64,000 nt of DNA from Chitinophaga pinensis (GCA_945883545.1 CAMCXT010000003.1:1-64000), one strand, 5' to 3'; numbered from the stretch's first letter, positions 25,194 to 34,355 are shown. Numbers and translations: made by a program. The notes: generated from the letters alone by a model not told the origin.

Positions 25194-27248
25194 ATGAATA
25201 GAATTATTCTCCTTTTGTTTTTCGTATTTACAATTAGTATTTGCCACAGCCAAAGCTACAATTACGAACAGGGTGTTAAAGCATACAATGATGGAAACAT
25301 CGAATCGGCAGTTGAATACTTCAACAGAGAAATAGCTGATAATCCAAAGTCATATTATGCTTTATATTACAGAGCAAATATTTTTAACTATCAGGAAAAC
25401 TATTCTAGCGCGCTGAGAGATATCAGCAATGTAATTAAATATATCCCGTCCAAAGAAAAGAAGTTACTGGCTGCTTCTCATAGTATTCGCGGCGATATCT
25501 ATTTTCAAATAGAGAATATCGATAAATCTTTTGAAGAATACGCTACAGCTATAAATATAAATCCCAATGATGCTGATTTATATATTACAAGAGCGCAAAA
25601 ATACTTCGAACTAAAGAAATACAATTTAGCGGAGGTCGATTATAAAAAAGCGCTCAAAATGGATGAAACCCTGGAAATAGCATATGCTGGACTAGGCAGA
25701 AACTATATAGCACAGCGTAAATATGCAGAAGCAGAGACCTTATTGAATAAACTTGTTAAGCTTGCTCCAAACTATTCGATGGCATATAAATTCAAAGCTA
25801 GATGCTATTATGAACAAAAGAAATTCAATGAAGCGATAGAAGAAATTTTTACCGCTTTTTTAATAGATGAAGAAGATAATTTTCTACGAGAAACACTGAT
25901 TCTATACTCGGAAAAAAATGCTGTGCTTGCACTTTCTAAAGTAAATAGTAAAATTATTGAACAACCAGAGAAATCGACATGGTATTATATACGTTCAAGA
26001 ATTAATTACGATGCTAACGAATTCAAAAAGGCTATCGAAGACATTAATAAACTACTTGAAATAGAAGACGAAAATTATAGATCTAGCCTTTTAACATACA
26101 AAGGAAAATGCTTGTTAAACATAGGGTTGTACGAACAGGCCATAGAAATTTATTCAGAAGCCATACTTCTCGATTCAACCGATGCAGAAAACTACAGTAA
26201 AAGAGGAGATGCAAAGCGATTAAAAGGTGATTACGAGGGAGCCAGAGCAGATTTTACAAATGCAATTCAACTTGATCCTACGTCCGCATTTTATTATTAT
26301 AGAAGAGGATGGGTATCTGAGGAATTCATGAATAATAATGAAGCCGGACTCAACGATTACAATCAATCTATTCAGTTGAATAAAGATTATGCTTACACTT
26401 ATTTGCAACGAGGACGTTTATATGAAAAAAAATTAAACAATCGTGCTAAAGCTACAGAAGACTATTCCGCCATTCTAGGCATTGATACAACAGTAATTAA
26501 TGGCGGAAATTGCAAACAATATGCATTGTTTCATTTAGGCAGAAACAATGAAGCTATAGAATGGATGAGCAAGATATTAGATGAATACCCTACAGATGGT
26601 AATTATTATGATGCGGCCTGTTTATATTCATTACTGAATAAAACAGATGAATCAATAGCTTTTCTTAAAAAAGCATTTGAAAAAGGGTATGTCGATCTCA
26701 TTCATTTAAGTAAGGATGACGATTTAGATAATTCTAGAAAGTCAAGTGCATTTAATTTGCTCATAGAGGTATGGACAAAGAAAATAGAAGAAAAAAATAA
26801 AATTGAAATAATTGATCAAAGCGGAACAAAGAATGTGAAAGAAGAAACCGTTTCTGTTCCGATGAAAGCGAGAGGAGCAAATACCTACGAAGTTTCATGC
26901 AAAATAAACGGACTTGGTCTAAATCTAATTTTCGATACGGGAGCGAGCGACATCTCTATCTCGCAAACAGAAGTGCAGTTTATGCTGAAAAATGGGTACT
27001 TAAATTACAACGATATTACTGGAACCCAAAAGTACATGGATGCCAATGGAGATATAGAAATTGGAACAACACTGGTTTTCAAAAATGTAGACTTTGGAGG
27101 CCTTGTTCTTAAGAATGTAAAAGCATCTGTTGTAAACAATAAGAATGCGCCACTTCTATTTGGCCAAAGCGCACTCAGCAAATATGGAAAAATTACCATT
27201 GATAATGAGAAAAAGCTCATAACAATAACAAAGAAAACCACATTTTAG
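25194..27248 (+). CDS. TPR-repeat protein with C-terminal retropepsin-like aspartic protease domain
   Basis: A 684-residue exported protein. Signal peptide MNRIILLLFFVFTISICHSQ is followed by about a dozen tetratricopeptide repeats up to about residue 500 (for example GVKAYNDGNIESAVEYFN, then AIELYSEAILLDSTDAENYS-type units with Ala8, Gly8 and Pro32 positions). The last 120 residues contain LIFDTGASDISIS with Asp581, the catalytic DTGAS motif of clan AA proteases, and ALLFGQSALSKYGKITID, the matching second half. The protein probably works in the periplasm, binding a partner through the TPRs and cutting it. It may be cotranscribed with the small membrane protein upstream. Confidence 0.88.
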   Translation: MNRIILLLFFVFTISICHSQSYNYEQGVKAYNDGNIESAVEYFNREIADNPKSYYALYYRANIFNYQENYSSALRDISNVIKYIPSKEKKLLAASHSIRGDIYFQIENIDKSFEEYATAININPNDADLYITRAQKYFELKKYNLAEVDYKKALKMDETLEIAYAGLGRNYIAQRKYAEAETLLNKLVKLAPNYSMAYKFKARCYYEQKKFNEAIEEIFTAFLIDEEDNFLRETLILYSEKNAVLALSKVNSKIIEQPEKSTWYYIRSRINYDANEFKKAIEDINKLLEIEDENYRSSLLTYKGKCLLNIGLYEQAIEIYSEAILLDSTDAENYSKRGDAKRLKGDYEGARADFTNAIQLDPTSAFYYYRRGWVSEEFMNNNEAGLNDYNQSIQLNKDYAYTYLQRGRLYEKKLNNRAKATEDYSAILGIDTTVINGGNCKQYALFHLGRNNEAIEWMSKILDEYPTDGNYYDAACLYSLLNKTDESIAFLKKAFEKGYVDLIHLSKDDDLDNSRKSSAFNLLIEVWTKKIEEKNKIEIIDQSGTKNVKEETVSVPMKARGANTYEVSCKINGLGLNLIFDTGASDISISQTEVQFMLKNGYLNYNDITGTQKYMDANGDIEIGTTLVFKNVDFGGLVLKNVKASVVNNKNAPLLFGQSALSKYGKITIDNEKKLITITKKTTF

Positions 27249-27355
27249 GCTTATTCATATCATCAAGGAAAGTAAATGTAGAGACCAGAAACTACATTAA
27301 TAAACGGGGCGGTTCTGAAAAGCCAAACGAGTAAGAAACAAAAACACATTTTAAA

Positions 27356-27922
27356 ATGAAAAAATTTTCCTTTCTAGTATTAATGAATATTTTCACCATA
27401 TTCTCTTGTTTTGCGCAAGATATCATCACAAAGAAAACAGCGGAGGATATTAACGTTAAAGTAATTGAAGTAACGACTTCAGAGGTTAAATACAAAAATT
27501 TCGACAACTTAAATGGGCCTACTTTTACTCTTTTTAAGTCAGAAATATTGATGATTCGATATGAAAATGGCTCTAAAGACATTTTTACAGAATCACAAAA
27601 TCAAAATGGCACTTCAAGCGAAATGAGAATGAAGGGAAAGCAAGATGCCAATACTCACTATCAAGGTAAAAAATCAGGTGCTGGATGGACTGCTGCAACA
27701 ACTATTGTTATAAGCCCTTTATTTGGTTTAATTCCTGCAGCAGCTTGCTCGGCATCAGAACCAACTGATCAAAATCTTAACTACAGTGATCCTAAATTAA
27801 TGGAAGATAGTTCATACAACAAAGGATACACTGAACAAGCTCATAAAATAAAAAGAAGAAAAATATGGACTACTTATGGTATTTCTTCCGGAGCTTGGTT
27901 ACTTTTAATTTTATTATTGTAA
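27356..27922 (+). CDS. Exported protein of unknown function with C-terminal membrane helix
   Basis: A 188-residue protein with a signal peptide (MKKFSFLVLMNIFTIFSCFA then Q), a short beta-rich domain that contains VKVIEVTTSEVKYKNFDN and FKSEILMIRYENGSKDIF, a polar linker, a glycine/alanine-rich hydrophobic stretch (WTAATTIVISPLFGLIPAAA) and a final helix GISSGAWLLLILLL. The 'DxITKKTAEDINVKVIEV...V.YK.F..' pattern recurs in Bacteroidetes proteins annotated only as hypothetical. It follows the retropepsin gene by 107 bases on the same strand. Role unknown, probably envelope. Confidence 0.7.
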   Translation: MKKFSFLVLMNIFTIFSCFAQDIITKKTAEDINVKVIEVTTSEVKYKNFDNLNGPTFTLFKSEILMIRYENGSKDIFTESQNQNGTSSEMRMKGKQDANTHYQGKKSGAGWTAATTIVISPLFGLIPAAACSASEPTDQNLNYSDPKLMEDSSYNKGYTEQAHKIKRRKIWTTYGISSGAWLLLILLL

Positions 27923-28502
27923 TAAAAACACAATCAAAATAGAATTCTCTAAATGGCAAGAAAAATATATTTTAGTTAACTTGATGTTGATTGTTTTTGA
28001 TTGAATAATTCTCTATTAAAGGCTAAATAGTATTAATAATTAATTGAAAATTTATCGAACATAGCATAGATTCCCTACTCAAAAGATATTTTTGGAAATA
28101 CTGTTTTCACTCCTCGAAAATAGCTCCAATATATCTTTAATCAAAACGGGTTTAGTTACGATTCAATGTAACTAAACCCGTTTTTTTTCATTGTATTCTT
28201 GATGTGGTATAATTTATCAAATTGGGATTCTATTTTCTTAATTCCAACATCTCAAGAAGGTCAGCTTCAAACTATACTAAATCAGGAGCCAAATCATTGT
28301 TAGTTTGAACTTAAGGTAAAAATAAAAAACATACTCAAAAAATCTTAATAAATTTTATGCCTCTGTAACTTTTTATCGGCTTATCACACCCACTAACCAT
28401 ACATTCATTCCGTTTCAGCTAAAATAAATTCGTCATTACCAAACTTTTCGATCATCTCCCAGAAATAATCCCGAGTTTTACTTCGCCATTTTAACTTTCA
28501 AT
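27923..28502. other. Intergenic region with strong terminator
   Basis: About 580 AT-rich bases without a gene that I can support. The only clear structure is the 17-bp hairpin terminator at 28143-28188. The 220 bases before it could be a long 3' untranslated region of the preceding gene or hide a small RNA; the 315 bases after it are the leader and promoter region of the TonB receptor gene. Confidence 0.6.
28143..28188 (+). terminator. Rho-independent terminator with 17-bp stem
   Basis: AAAACGGGTTTAGTTAC pairs perfectly with GTAACTAAACCCGTTTT across an 8-base loop and is followed by more T, giving a run of eight T on the plus strand. On the minus strand there is a run of only four T, so it is mainly a plus-strand terminator. 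Confidence 0.85.
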
Positions 28503-30827
28503 ATGATTACATTAAAAAGGATACTTCTGATAATCTGCTTTTTATCTCCAATTTGGTCGATCGCGCAGCAGAAATTTAGTATCAGCGGTTCAATCAAAGA
28601 CATTACTTCGGGAGAAGAGCTCATCGGAGCCGCGGTTTTAGTAAAAGAATTGCCCAGAACAGGTGTTGTTGCAAATGCTTACGGTTTCTACACCTTAGAA
28701 CTTCCCTTAGGCGAATACACACTTCGATTCCAATATACAGGCTATGAACTGAAAGAGCAGAAAGTGAAACTCGACAAAAGCATGAAGCTTAATGTTGAGC
28801 TAAAACCAAAAAATTCGGAACTCAAGGAAGTAGAAATCACGGCTGAAAAGCCTGATGAAAGTCTTTCACGCGTTACCATGGGTGTCGAAAAACTAAGTGC
28901 TAAGGAAATCAAAATGATCCCTGTGCTTTTTGGTGAGGCCGACTTGCTTAAAACACTACAATTGTTGCCCGGAGTAAAAAGTGCAGGAGAAGGGAATACT
29001 GGCTTCTTCGTTCGTGGAGGAAGTGCCGACCAAAACCTCATTCTACTCGATGAAGCACCAGTTTATAATGCCTCTCACCTACTCGGCTTCTTCTCGGTTT
29101 TCAACTCCGATGCTGTGAAAGAAGCAACACTTTACAAAGGAACAATGCCCACCGAATTCGGTGGAAGAATTGCCTCTGTGCTTGATGTGAAGATGAACGA
29201 GGGGAACCAAAAAAAATTGAATGTGCTTGGTGGTGTTGGCTTGATTGCCTCTCGACTCACCGTGGAAGCACCAATTGTAAAAGACAAAAGCTCTTTCATC
29301 GTTTCAGGCAGAAGAACCTATGCAGATATTTTTCTAAAATTATCTGCCGACTCCAATCTTCGAAAATCAACTTTGTATTTCTATGATTTAAATGCAAAAT
29401 TGAACTATAAAATTAGTGACGAAGACCGAATTTTTGTAAGTGGATATTTTGGTCGTGACAATTTCGGCTTTTCAGATCAATTCCAATTCGATTGGGGAAA
29501 TGCAACAGGAACAGTGCGTTGGAATCACTTGTTTTCTGATAAATTATTTTCAAATACCTCGCTCATATTTAGCGACTACAATTACAAAATCAAAATATCT
29601 GCCTCCGATTTTGATGTGGAAATTGGTTCCACAATTAGAGATTGGAATTTAAAACAAGATTATCAATACTACAAAAGCAACAAAAGCACAATTAAATTTG
29701 GATGGAATTCAATTTACCACACATTCATGCCTGGTGAGGTAGATGGTGTTGATTTCTTGAGCAACCTCACCAACGACAGAAGATATGCTTGGGAAAATGC
29801 AGCATATGTCTCGCACCAGTATCAATTCAATAAAAAGCTATCAATCGATTACGGCCTTAGATTAAGCACATTTAGTTATATTGGTCCTGGTTCAGTTTAC
29901 GAATTCGATAAAGACGGAAACATCACCAGCGAACGCCAAGCCGCAAGTGGAGAATTCATTAAGAATTACATAAATCCTGAGCCTAGATTAAGTATCAACT
30001 ACCGCATCGACAGTTTACAATCAATTAAAGGAGGATACAGCAGAACGGTCCAAAACCTGCATTTATTGAGCAATTCAACATCAGGAAATCCAACTGATAT
30101 TTGGATACCGAGCTCAAACAATGTGAAACCGGAATTGGGAGACCAATATTCGGCGGGCTATTTCAGGAATTTAAAGGGCAATAAATTCGAAGTTTCTGCT
30201 GAAACCTATTACAAATGGATGGCTAACCAAATTGACTACCGAAATGGAGCAGAATTAATTCTAAATCAAGAAGTAGAAGGTGAATTGGTTTACGGAACAG
30301 GCAGGGCTTATGGTTTAGAGTTATTGCTTCGTAAAAAAACTGGCAAATTCACCGGATGGATTGGCTACACGCTGTCTAGAACTGAACGAAAATTCGATGA
30401 CATAGACGATGGAAAATACTTTGTAGCAAGACAAGACAGAACCCATGATTTAAGTGTAGTTGCCATGTATGATCTAAATAATAAATGGGCGATCTCTGCT
30501 AATTTTGTATACTATACAGGCAATGCAGTAACCTTCCCAAGTGGTAAATATGAAATGGATGGCCAAGTAATCAATTATTATTCAGAGAGAAATGGCTACA
30601 GAATGCCAGCTTATCACCGATTGGATTTAGGGGCAACGTATTACCGAAAAAGAACCGATACCTACGAATCAAGTTGGTCGTTTAGCGTCTACAATGCCTA
30701 CGGACGTGAAAATGCATATACTATCAGCTTCCGCGAAAGCGATACGAATCCTGGACAAACTGAAGCTGTGCAATTGTCTTTGTTCCGCTGGATTCCATCA
30801 ATCACTTATAACTTTCATTTCAAATGA
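28503..30827 (+). CDS. TonB-dependent outer membrane receptor
   Basis: A 774-residue receptor. Signal peptide to about residue 22 (ICFLSPIWSIAQ), then a carboxypeptidase-like beta-sandwich (residues 25-110, ISGSIKDITSGEELIGAAVL), a plug domain (SAGEGNTGFFVRGGSADQNL, then ILLDEAPVYNASHLLGFFSV) and a 22-strand barrel ending in SLFRWIPSITYNFHFK with the terminal aromatic residue. It lacks the SusC length and SusD partner; instead it overlaps by four bases (ATGA) with a DUF4249 lipoprotein gene, the usual Bacteroidetes pairing. The ligand is unknown. Confidence 0.92.
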   Translation: MITLKRILLIICFLSPIWSIAQQKFSISGSIKDITSGEELIGAAVLVKELPRTGVVANAYGFYTLELPLGEYTLRFQYTGYELKEQKVKLDKSMKLNVELKPKNSELKEVEITAEKPDESLSRVTMGVEKLSAKEIKMIPVLFGEADLLKTLQLLPGVKSAGEGNTGFFVRGGSADQNLILLDEAPVYNASHLLGFFSVFNSDAVKEATLYKGTMPTEFGGRIASVLDVKMNEGNQKKLNVLGGVGLIASRLTVEAPIVKDKSSFIVSGRRTYADIFLKLSADSNLRKSTLYFYDLNAKLNYKISDEDRIFVSGYFGRDNFGFSDQFQFDWGNATGTVRWNHLFSDKLFSNTSLIFSDYNYKIKISASDFDVEIGSTIRDWNLKQDYQYYKSNKSTIKFGWNSIYHTFMPGEVDGVDFLSNLTNDRRYAWENAAYVSHQYQFNKKLSIDYGLRLSTFSYIGPGSVYEFDKDGNITSERQAASGEFIKNYINPEPRLSINYRIDSLQSIKGGYSRTVQNLHLLSNSTSGNPTDIWIPSSNNVKPELGDQYSAGYFRNLKGNKFEVSAETYYKWMANQIDYRNGAELILNQEVEGELVYGTGRAYGLELLLRKKTGKFTGWIGYTLSRTERKFDDIDDGKYFVARQDRTHDLSVVAMYDLNNKWAISANFVYYTGNAVTFPSGKYEMDGQVINYYSERNGYRMPAYHRLDLGATYYRKRTDTYESSWSFSVYNAYGRENAYTISFRESDTNPGQTEAVQLSLFRWIPSITYNFHFK

Positions 30828-31675
30828 GAAATTCAATCATACATTCAATTTTCGCAATAATTAGTGTTATTGCCCTTTCTAGCTGCGAGAAAGTGATCGA
30901 CATCGACCTTAATGAAAGTGACAACAAATTGATTATCGAAGGAAAAATCAACAACGATGGAGAATGCTCAGTAAAGTTGTCGCAAGTGAAAAATTATAAC
31001 CAGGACAACGAATTTCCAGGTGTAACTGATGCGATTGTCGTGATTAATGATGACCAAGGAAACCTTGATACACTTGAACAAGGAATTCCGGGAATGTATT
31101 ATTCTGATGAAATCATCGGCACTCCGGGCGCGACATATTCGCTGTATGTTTCATGGAATAACCAAGTTTACACTTCGGTTTGTAGAATGCCTGAATTGGT
31201 TCAAATCGACTCATTAACGATAAGAAAAGAAGTGTTTTTTGTTGATACGACTACCATTGCGATCGTTCATTTCAACGACCCAGGTGCCGTAAATAATTAT
31301 TATAGATATCTGTACACGATAAATGCTACACTCAACAGAGACTATAATGTTGAAAGTGATAGATTCTACAATGGATTGAGTGTAGAAACCAGAATTCCAA
31401 TATTCAATGGAGGACCAAATGGTGGACCTGGAGGAGGAGGACCTGGAGGACCCGGTAATCCAGGACCAGGGCCATTAAATCCAGATACTTTAAGATTAGA
31501 AATGTGGGGAATTGATCAATCGATGGAGCTCTATTACAGAACCTTGTCTACTACAATACAAGCTGCATCAGGACAACAGGCCGCTCCAGCAAATCCAGAA
31601 AGCAATATTACAGGTGATGCACTCGGCTACTTCTCTGCATATACAATCAGCAAAGCATCAATTTTAATAGAGTAA
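30824..31675 (+). CDS. DUF4249 lipoprotein, TonB-receptor partner
   Basis: A 283-residue surface lipoprotein: signal peptide with lipobox ALSSC (Cys21), followed by EKVIDIDLNESDNKLIIEG, the characteristic start of DUF4249 proteins. Two beta domains carry the family pattern. Between about residues 195 and 217 an unusual insert consists almost entirely of Gly, Pro and Asn (GGPNGGPGGGGPGGPG), which is not usual for the family. It starts inside the TonB receptor gene (ATGA overlap) and probably forms the lid or substrate binder of that receptor. Confidence 0.88.
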   Translation: MRNSIIHSIFAIISVIALSSCEKVIDIDLNESDNKLIIEGKINNDGECSVKLSQVKNYNQDNEFPGVTDAIVVINDDQGNLDTLEQGIPGMYYSDEIIGTPGATYSLYVSWNNQVYTSVCRMPELVQIDSLTIRKEVFFVDTTTIAIVHFNDPGAVNNYYRYLYTINATLNRDYNVESDRFYNGLSVETRIPIFNGGPNGGPGGGGPGGPGNPGPGPLNPDTLRLEMWGIDQSMELYYRTLSTTIQAASGQQAAPANPESNITGDALGYFSAYTISKASILIE

Positions 31676-31722
31676 TTTAAAATTTAATTCCTAAAGAAGA
31701 TCTGAGTGGATTGATAATTGTG

Positions 31723-32067
31723 TTAATCCAAAAGATCCATGTTTATTTGATTCCCCATCGATTCCATTAAAACAGGGCGAATTAAACTAAACAACAAAAC
31801 ATGGAAATAATCACTCTGTTTCAGCAGCGGAATAAATTGTTGGACAGATAGAACTACCTTGTCTGATGCAGGCTTCAAACCATAGGCAAGTGCTTCTACC
31901 CCATCGATTGTTAAAACATATTCTACCCAAGGACGATTAACTACTTTAACTTCAATGATTTGATTATTAAAATGTCCTTGCCAATTGGATTTCCACCATC
32001 GTTTTGCTTCCAATATTATCAATTCCTGCTCCTTGTTATCACGAACAATTAATTGGGAACGAAACAT
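31723..32067 (-). CDS. Hypothetical protein at the end of the SPFH operon region
   Basis: A 114-residue protein without recognised domain, starting MFRSQLIVRDNKEQELIILE. The N-terminal part is a compact alpha/beta pattern with KRWWKSNWQGHF, the middle reads ALAYGLKPASDKVVLSV. The ATG at 32067 is chosen over a TTG at 32082; AGGG lies just before it. It is on the same strand as the SPFH operon but separated from it by 160 bases, so membership in that operon is uncertain. Base use and protein-like composition argue it is a gene. Confidence 0.55.
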   Translation of the reverse strand: MFRSQLIVRDNKEQELIILEAKRWWKSNWQGHFNNQIIEVKVVNRPWVEYVLTIDGVEALAYGLKPASDKVVLSVQQFIPLLKQSDYFHVLLFSLIRPVLMESMGNQINMDLLD

Positions 32068-32227
32068 CCCTAGAATTTTCAATTTAAATAAATCTTTGTC
32101 CTCTTTCTATTTAACCAATATTTGCCTCGATAAATTATTGAATTTTATTATTATGAATTTGTTCTCGTCAGACTCAAACTGGTATTGGTTGAATTTCAGA
32201 AATTTCCAAATGTTTTTCATATTGTTT

Positions 32228-32722
32228 TTAACTTACACCAAATCGAGTTTCGGTTTTATTAATTAATTCTTCAATGGGTTGTTCATAATCTGCTCTGAAA
32301 TCTTCATCAATCTTTTTCAAATTAGATTCTGCTTTTTCTAAACATCTAAAAACAATCTTACCTAAGGCTAAATAAAGATATTCCTTGCGCCAAGTATTGT
32401 GAAATTGTTCTGCTAAATAAATTAATAGCTCCGTTTCACCTTGCTTGTTAGAAGTGAAACGATAATACTTGGTAATGAGCCGCATGGTCTTTCTGATCGA
32501 CTTTGTTAAGTAATAGGCATGTTGAAATGGCTCATCGAAAACCGCCTTTATTTCAGGCTTTAACTTTTGAGCATAAAACAAAGGATCATCAGCATCAAAA
32601 ATTAAATAGGCCAATAATTCTTTGTTTTCCCGTTTCAATTTTGCAACGCGCAAACACAGTTTTATTAATTCTGGTTTACTTAAATCCGCTAATTCTTTTT
32701 TTAAATCACTCAGTTTCTCCAT
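32228..32722 (-). CDS. Helical protein of unknown function in the SPFH/ribbon-helix-helix operon
   Basis: A 164-residue, almost wholly alpha-helical and charged protein (KKELADLSKPELIKLCLRVA, KRENKELLAYLIFD, SIRKTMRLITKYYRF). No membrane segments and no catalytic motif that I recognise. Its start overlaps the regulator gene upstream by 17 bases, so the two are translated together and probably work together. The first 40 residues resemble a SAP-like or coiled-coil adaptor. Similar genes next to SPFH and Arc-type genes occur in other bacteria, to my recollection, without a known role. Confidence 0.75.
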   Translation of the reverse strand: MEKLSDLKKELADLSKPELIKLCLRVAKLKRENKELLAYLIFDADDPLFYAQKLKPEIKAVFDEPFQHAYYLTKSIRKTMRLITKYYRFTSNKQGETELLIYLAEQFHNTWRKEYLYLALGKIVFRCLEKAESNLKKIDEDFRADYEQPIEELINKTETRFGVS

Positions 32723-32894
32723 CTGAATCTTTCATTAAGTTCTTTTTGGGTATACGAGATGCCTTTTTAAGCGCTTCACGTAAAATCCACTCCAATTGTC
32801 CATTGGTGCTGCGAAACTCGTCAGCCGCCCATTTTTCAACGGCTTTTAACATATCCTCGTCGAGTCTTAGAACAAATGGCTTCTTTTTACTCAT
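32706..32894 (-). CDS. Arc-type ribbon-helix-helix DNA-binding protein
   Basis: A 62-residue protein. KPFVLRLDEDMLKAVEKWAA followed by EFRSTNGQLEWILREALKKA is the ribbon-helix-helix pattern: a beta strand with alternating exposed residues (F-V-L-R-L), then two helices with the conserved NGQLEW turn. The family acts as dimers on short palindromes and often represses its own operon. It overlaps its upstream gene by four and downstream gene by 17 bases. A 6-7-6 inverted repeat at the operon promoter (34241-34259) is a candidate operator. Confidence 0.88.
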   Translation of the reverse strand: MSKKKPFVLRLDEDMLKAVEKWAADEFRSTNGQLEWILREALKKASRIPKKNLMKDSDGETE

Positions 32895-33379
32895 TTCAAA
32901 TTCAATTTTTCTCGAATTTCCAATAAGGCTTCTTCTAATTTCTGAGGCTCAACAGTTCCAATGAGCAATTTTTTGCCCGTTTTAAAGGTAATTTGCAAAC
33001 CCATATCACCAGAAACATTGTAAACTCGATTCTTCCTTGTGCCCTTCACCCCCCAGCCACCGTATTCAGTCAAGGGATTGTATTTCCGTATTTCAAAATG
33101 ATCAATCTCGCTCCACTTAAAAAACAATGGCTTGAAATGAAAAGGAAAATACTTAATGTAAATTCCGTCTTTTTCAATTCTTAAATGAATAGATGCTAAC
33201 AAAAGCAAAGGCACTATTGAAATAATCACAATAGAGAGAATAAATAATCCATTCAAATCACTTTTATCACCAGAAAAATTAATTACAATGACCAAAAAAG
33301 TAATCAATAAACTAGCTATAGCAACCCAAACTATCGAGTTGCTTCTGAGAAATTGCTTTTCTTCATAGAATAACATCAC
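32891..33379 (-). CDS. Membrane protein with PH-like domain, unknown function
   Basis: A 162-residue protein with two membrane helices (SIVWVAIASLLITFLVIVIN and LFILSIVIISIVPLLLLASI) followed by a beta-rich cytosolic part (RIEKDGIYIKYFPFHFKPLF, WSEIDHFEIRKYNP, QITFKTGKKLLIGT) with the strand order of bacterial PH or DUF-type 'EbsA/YdbS-like' domains. It lies 8 bases after the SPFH gene, and its stop overlaps the regulator start by four bases, so it is in the same operon. It may recruit or respond to the SPFH scaffold. Confidence 0.8.
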   Translation of the reverse strand: MMLFYEEKQFLRSNSIVWVAIASLLITFLVIVINFSGDKSDLNGLFILSIVIISIVPLLLLASIHLRIEKDGIYIKYFPFHFKPLFFKWSEIDHFEIRKYNPLTEYGGWGVKGTRKNRVYNVSGDMGLQITFKTGKKLLIGTVEPQKLEEALLEIREKLNLK

Positions 33380-33387
33380 ATTTACTT

Positions 33388-34239
33388 TTAATTGTTTAAT
33401 GTTCCAGCATTAATTACAGGACTAGCGGATCTTTCAGAACACAAAACCACCAACAAATTGCTCACCATGGCCGCTTTACGTTCTTCATCCAATTCGATAA
33501 TTTGCTTTTGAGATAATTTCTCCAATGCTAATTCCACCATTCCAACAGCTCCTTCAACTATTTTAGTTCTGGCTGCAACAACGGCAGTAGCTTGTTGACG
33601 CTGAAGCATGGCCTGTGCTATTTCAGGCGAATATGCTAGATTTGAAATCCTCGCTTCAATTACTTTAATTCCAGCAATAATAAGCCTTTCAGACAATTCT
33701 CTTTCCAATTGATGATTGATTTCATCACCGCCTGAGCGCAAGCTTAACTCTGTATGTGCATCATCAAAAGTATCGTAAGGATAAGTTCCGGCAAGCTTTC
33801 TAATCGCCGATTCACTTTGCATCCGCACAAACATCTCGTAATTATCCACTTCAAATGCTGCCGAATAAGTGTCTTCTACCTTCCAAACTAACACGACACC
33901 AATCATAACGGGATTTCCAAGCTTGTCGTTTACCTTAATTGGTTGCGATTCATTGTTTCTCGCCCGAAGCGAAATCTTCTTTCTTGTGTAAAAAGGATTC
34001 ACCCAGAAAAATCCGTTGGTTTTTACAGTTCCTGTGTAAGATCCAAACAAGACCATCACGACCGACTCATTGGGATTCACTACCATTAAACCAACCATGA
34101 GAACAAGTCCCAAAACCGCCAGAATCACTCCTATCAAAACTTGTTCTATGGTCATAAAAAACACACCGGTCGATACAACCAATAGCGCAACTGCCAACAT
34201 AACACCACCATTCATTGGCTTCATTTCTTTCTCTTTCAT
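33388..34239 (-). CDS. SPFH (stomatin/prohibitin) domain protein
   Basis: A 283-residue membrane scaffold protein: two adjacent hydrophobic stretches (GGVMLAVALLVVSTGVFFM and VLIGVILAVLGLVLMVGLMV), then the SPFH domain (VVNPNESVVMVLFG to ISNLAYSPEIAQAMLQRQQA) and a C-terminal helical part. SPFH proteins form large rings in membranes that organise proteases or lipid domains. Here it heads an operon with a PH-like membrane protein, a ribbon-helix-helix regulator and a helical protein. A TATATTTG box lies 20 nt before the ATG. Confidence 0.9.
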   Translation of the reverse strand: MKEKEMKPMNGGVMLAVALLVVSTGVFFMTIEQVLIGVILAVLGLVLMVGLMVVNPNESVVMVLFGSYTGTVKTNGFFWVNPFYTRKKISLRARNNESQPIKVNDKLGNPVMIGVVLVWKVEDTYSAAFEVDNYEMFVRMQSESAIRKLAGTYPYDTFDDAHTELSLRSGGDEINHQLERELSERLIIAGIKVIEARISNLAYSPEIAQAMLQRQQATAVVAARTKIVEGAVGMVELALEKLSQKQIIELDEERKAAMVSNLLVVLCSERSASPVINAGTLNN

Positions 34240-34240
34240 A

Positions 34241-34259
34241 TGATATTAATTTGATATCA
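34241..34259. promoter_or_regulatory. Operator-like inverted repeat at the SPFH operon promoter
   Basis: TGATAT-TAATTTG-ATATCA, an inverted repeat with 6-bp arms and a 7-bp centre, fills the space between the -7 box and the SPFH start codon. A bound protein there would block transcription. The ribbon-helix-helix protein encoded in the operon is the natural candidate, by inference. Confidence 0.35.
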
Positions 34260-34267
34260 CAAATATA
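34260..34267 (-). promoter_or_regulatory. -7 box of the SPFH operon
   Basis: TATATTTG on the minus strand, perfect TAnnTTTG, 20 nt before the ATG at 34239. Confidence 0.45.
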
Positions 34268-34347
34268 TCACATAATCTTTCAATCACACAAGAAAAATCT
34301 TCAGTGTATCTCAAGATTTCGCCATGATGAATTCAACCATGAATTCT

Positions 34348-34355
34348 TATCTTCG
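34348..34355 (+). promoter_or_regulatory. -7 box of the methyltransferase gene
   Basis: TATCTTCG, one mismatch from TAnnTTTG, 5 nt before the ATG at 34361. Confidence 0.35.

Noticed and set aside
32503..32964. Plus-strand frame of 153 codons
   Set aside because: It is antisense to three overlapping minus-strand genes with clear families (ribbon-helix-helix and neighbours).
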